DNA of 7,425 bases from an uncultured Flavobacteriales bacterium. GTDB lineage: Bacteria > Bacteroidota > Bacteroidia > Flavobacteriales > Schleiferiaceae. Shown piece after piece: positions 6,206-7,425 of the stretch (positions are counted from its first letter, which is position 1; every line of letters starts with the position of its first letter). A program made the translations under genes and the position numbers. A model generated the notes under the pieces. That model had not been told where the DNA came from. It saw only the letters and a program-made list of their open reading frames with translations, and did no database searches. Where the stretch lies: assembly GCA_903821715.1 (NCBI GenBank), contig CAIJMB010000046.1:1-7425 (forward strand), in the 5' to 3' direction.

Positions 6206-7387
6206 ATGAGTTCGAGCAACCGATACGCCGGCCGAGGCGTTTCCTCAGGCAAAGAAGAAGTTCACCAAGCGATCGCCGCAATCGACAAAGGGCTGTTTCC
6301 GAACGCGTTTTGTAAAATTGTTCCCGACGCACTGAGTGGTTCTGCGGATCATTGTCTGGTGATGCACGCTGACGGTGCAGGCACCAAGTCGTCGCTCGCC
6401 TATATCTATTGGAAGGAAACTGGTGATCTCAGCGTGTGGCGCGGAATCGCCCAGGACGCCGTGGTCATGAACACCGACGACTTGCTGTGTGTCGGGGCTA
6501 CGGGGCCCATCTTGCTGAGTTCGACTATTGGTCGGAACAAGCACTTGATTCCGGGTGAAGTAATTAAAGCGCTTATTGAAGGGACCGAGTCCGTACTTCA
6601 GGACCTGCGCGACGCAGGAATGGACATTCAAAGTACGGGCGGCGAAACGGCCGACGTGGGCGACCTCGTGCGGACAGTAATTGTCGACAGTACGGTAGTA
6701 GCACGGATGAAACGCGGCGACGTGATTGACAATGCACACATTGCTCCGGGCCAGTACGTGGTGGGCCTAGCCTCATACGGCCAAGCCACCTACGAACGCG
6801 AATACAATGGTGGAATGGGATCGAACGGACTCACTTCAGCGCGGCACGACGTATTCAGTGGCATTCTTGCGACTCGCTACCCTGAGAGCTTCGCTCCCGA
6901 GACCGACCTTGCGCTCGTTTATTCCGGAACGAAGCAACTCACCGATACCGTTTTAGGAAGCCCGCTTGACGCCGGTAAATTGGTCCTTTCGCCCACTCGC
7001 ACCTATGCTCCAGTGATGATTCCGGTTATTAAAGAGCTCGGAGCGCAGCTACGTGGAGCCGTACACTGCAGCGGCGGCGCTCAGACCAAGGTGCTGCACT
7101 TTCTCAAGCAGGGCAAAGTGGTCAAGGACCAGCTGTTTGCGGTTCCGCCTTTGTTTGACCTGATTCAAAATGAGTCCGCGACCCCGTGGCGCCAGATGTA
7201 CGAAGTATTTAACATGGGCCACCGGATGGAGCTCTACGTTGACAGCCTTCAGGCAGCAGAGCAAGTCATCGCTATTTCGAAGCACATGGGCGTCGATGCC
7301 CAAATCGTAGGCCGCGTGGAGGCTTCAGCAACCCCCGAGGTCGAGGTGCACGCGCCCGACGGAATTCACACCTACCGCCGCGCATGA
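6206..7387 (+). CDS. purM: Phosphoribosylformylglycinamidine cyclo-ligase (AIR synthase), Bacteroidota-type
   Basis: This cytoplasmic enzyme closes the imidazole ring in purine synthesis, turning FGAM and ATP into AIR. PurM-superfamily motifs are in the right order: HADGAGTKSSLAY (54-66, the DGxGTK ATP/metal motif), NTDDLLCVGA (89-98), STGGETADVGD (143-153), GLASYG (187-192) with GMGSNGLT (203-210), SPTRTYAP (262-269), HCSGGAQTK (287-295, where typical PurM has HITGGG) and FNMGHRMEL (335-343). At 393 residues it is longer than the roughly 345-residue PurM of proteobacteria, with an insertion between GLASYG and SNGL. It closely resembles the form I recall from flavobacteria, often labelled AIR synthase-related. 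ATG 6206 gives MSSSNRYAGRGVSSGK, in which NRYAGRGVSSGKE fits the family start. No Shine-Dalgarno sequence is seen. The TGA stop overlaps the next start codon. Another PurM-superfamily activity is less likely. Confidence 0.88.
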   Translation: MSSSNRYAGRGVSSGKEEVHQAIAAIDKGLFPNAFCKIVPDALSGSADHCLVMHADGAGTKSSLAYIYWKETGDLSVWRGIAQDAVVMNTDDLLCVGATGPILLSSTIGRNKHLIPGEVIKALIEGTESVLQDLRDAGMDIQSTGGETADVGDLVRTVIVDSTVVARMKRGDVIDNAHIAPGQYVVGLASYGQATYEREYNGGMGSNGLTSARHDVFSGILATRYPESFAPETDLALVYSGTKQLTDTVLGSPLDAGKLVLSPTRTYAPVMIPVIKELGAQLRGAVHCSGGAQTKVLHFLKQGKVVKDQLFAVPPLFDLIQNESATPWRQMYEVFNMGHRMELYVDSLQAAEQVIAISKHMGVDAQIVGRVEASATPEVEVHAPDGIHTYRRA

Positions 7388-7425
7388 ACCTTGTAGAGAA
7401 ACTCCAAGCCATTTGGATTCGGCAC
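7384..7425 (+). CDS. prfA: Probable peptide chain release factor 1, N-terminal fragment
   Basis: Only 14 codons are visible, reading MNLVEKLQAIWIRH, before the right edge. The pattern xxKLxAIxxRx resembles the first helix of release factor 1, the cytoplasmic protein that ends translation at UAA and UAG codons. I also recall prfA following this type of purM in flavobacterial genomes. The start codon overlaps the purM stop as ATGA, which predicts translational coupling and one transcript. The fragment is too short to show the RF1 PxT codon-recognition or GGQ motifs, so the call leans on context. Confidence 0.6.
   Translation, partial: MNLVEKLQAIWIRH

Noticed and set aside
1303..7387. Shared regulation of glnN and purM as a glutamine-purine cluster
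   Set aside because: Purine synthesis uses glutamine, but the genes are separated by an unrelated envelope gene and two strong terminators, so the closeness is not evidence of a functional unit.

Overview
The window looks like ordinary chromosome from a member of the Bacteroidota, most likely Flavobacteriales or a close relative. Four signs support this: a long type III glutamine synthetase; a PorE-like envelope protein combining TPR, beta-propeller, carboxypeptidase-regulatory and OmpA domains; a divergent PurM of about 390 residues, as I recall it from flavobacteria; and start codons without convincing Shine-Dalgarno sequences but with upstream TAnnTTTG -7 elements typical of the phylum's housekeeping sigma factor. 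All genes lie on the + strand, are densely packed, and show no sign of mobile DNA, RNA genes or CRISPR arrays.

Layout. Bases 2-931 are the SecF half of the Sec translocase accessory protein SecD/SecF (probably fused SecDF), cut off by the window's left edge. Four bases later comes an 84-residue TatA/TatB-like subunit of the twin-arginine translocase (936-1190), and a long hairpin then closes that export operon. Next is a good Bacteroidota-type promoter and the glutamine synthetase III gene (1303-3492), which ends in a strong intrinsic terminator. A gene for an 844-residue secreted multidomain protein follows (3610-6144). It has a signal peptide, TPRs, a PD40 beta-propeller, a CRD, an OmpA peptidoglycan-binding domain and, unusually, two C-terminal LysM-like repeats. 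A second strong terminator closes it. The last unit is purM (6206-7387), which overlaps by ATGA the start of a gene that is probably prfA (release factor 1), cut by the right edge.

The genes form four short transcription units: protein export (secDF-tatA), nitrogen assimilation (glnN), cell envelope (PorE-like protein) and purine synthesis plus translation termination (purM-prfA). No pathway links all of them. The points most worth a second look are the added LysM-like pair on the PorE-like protein, and the way the T-tract of the terminator before purM also spells a perfect -7 promoter element only five bases from the purM start codon, which suggests a leaderless or nearly leaderless mRNA. 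I found no convincing novel multi-gene system.
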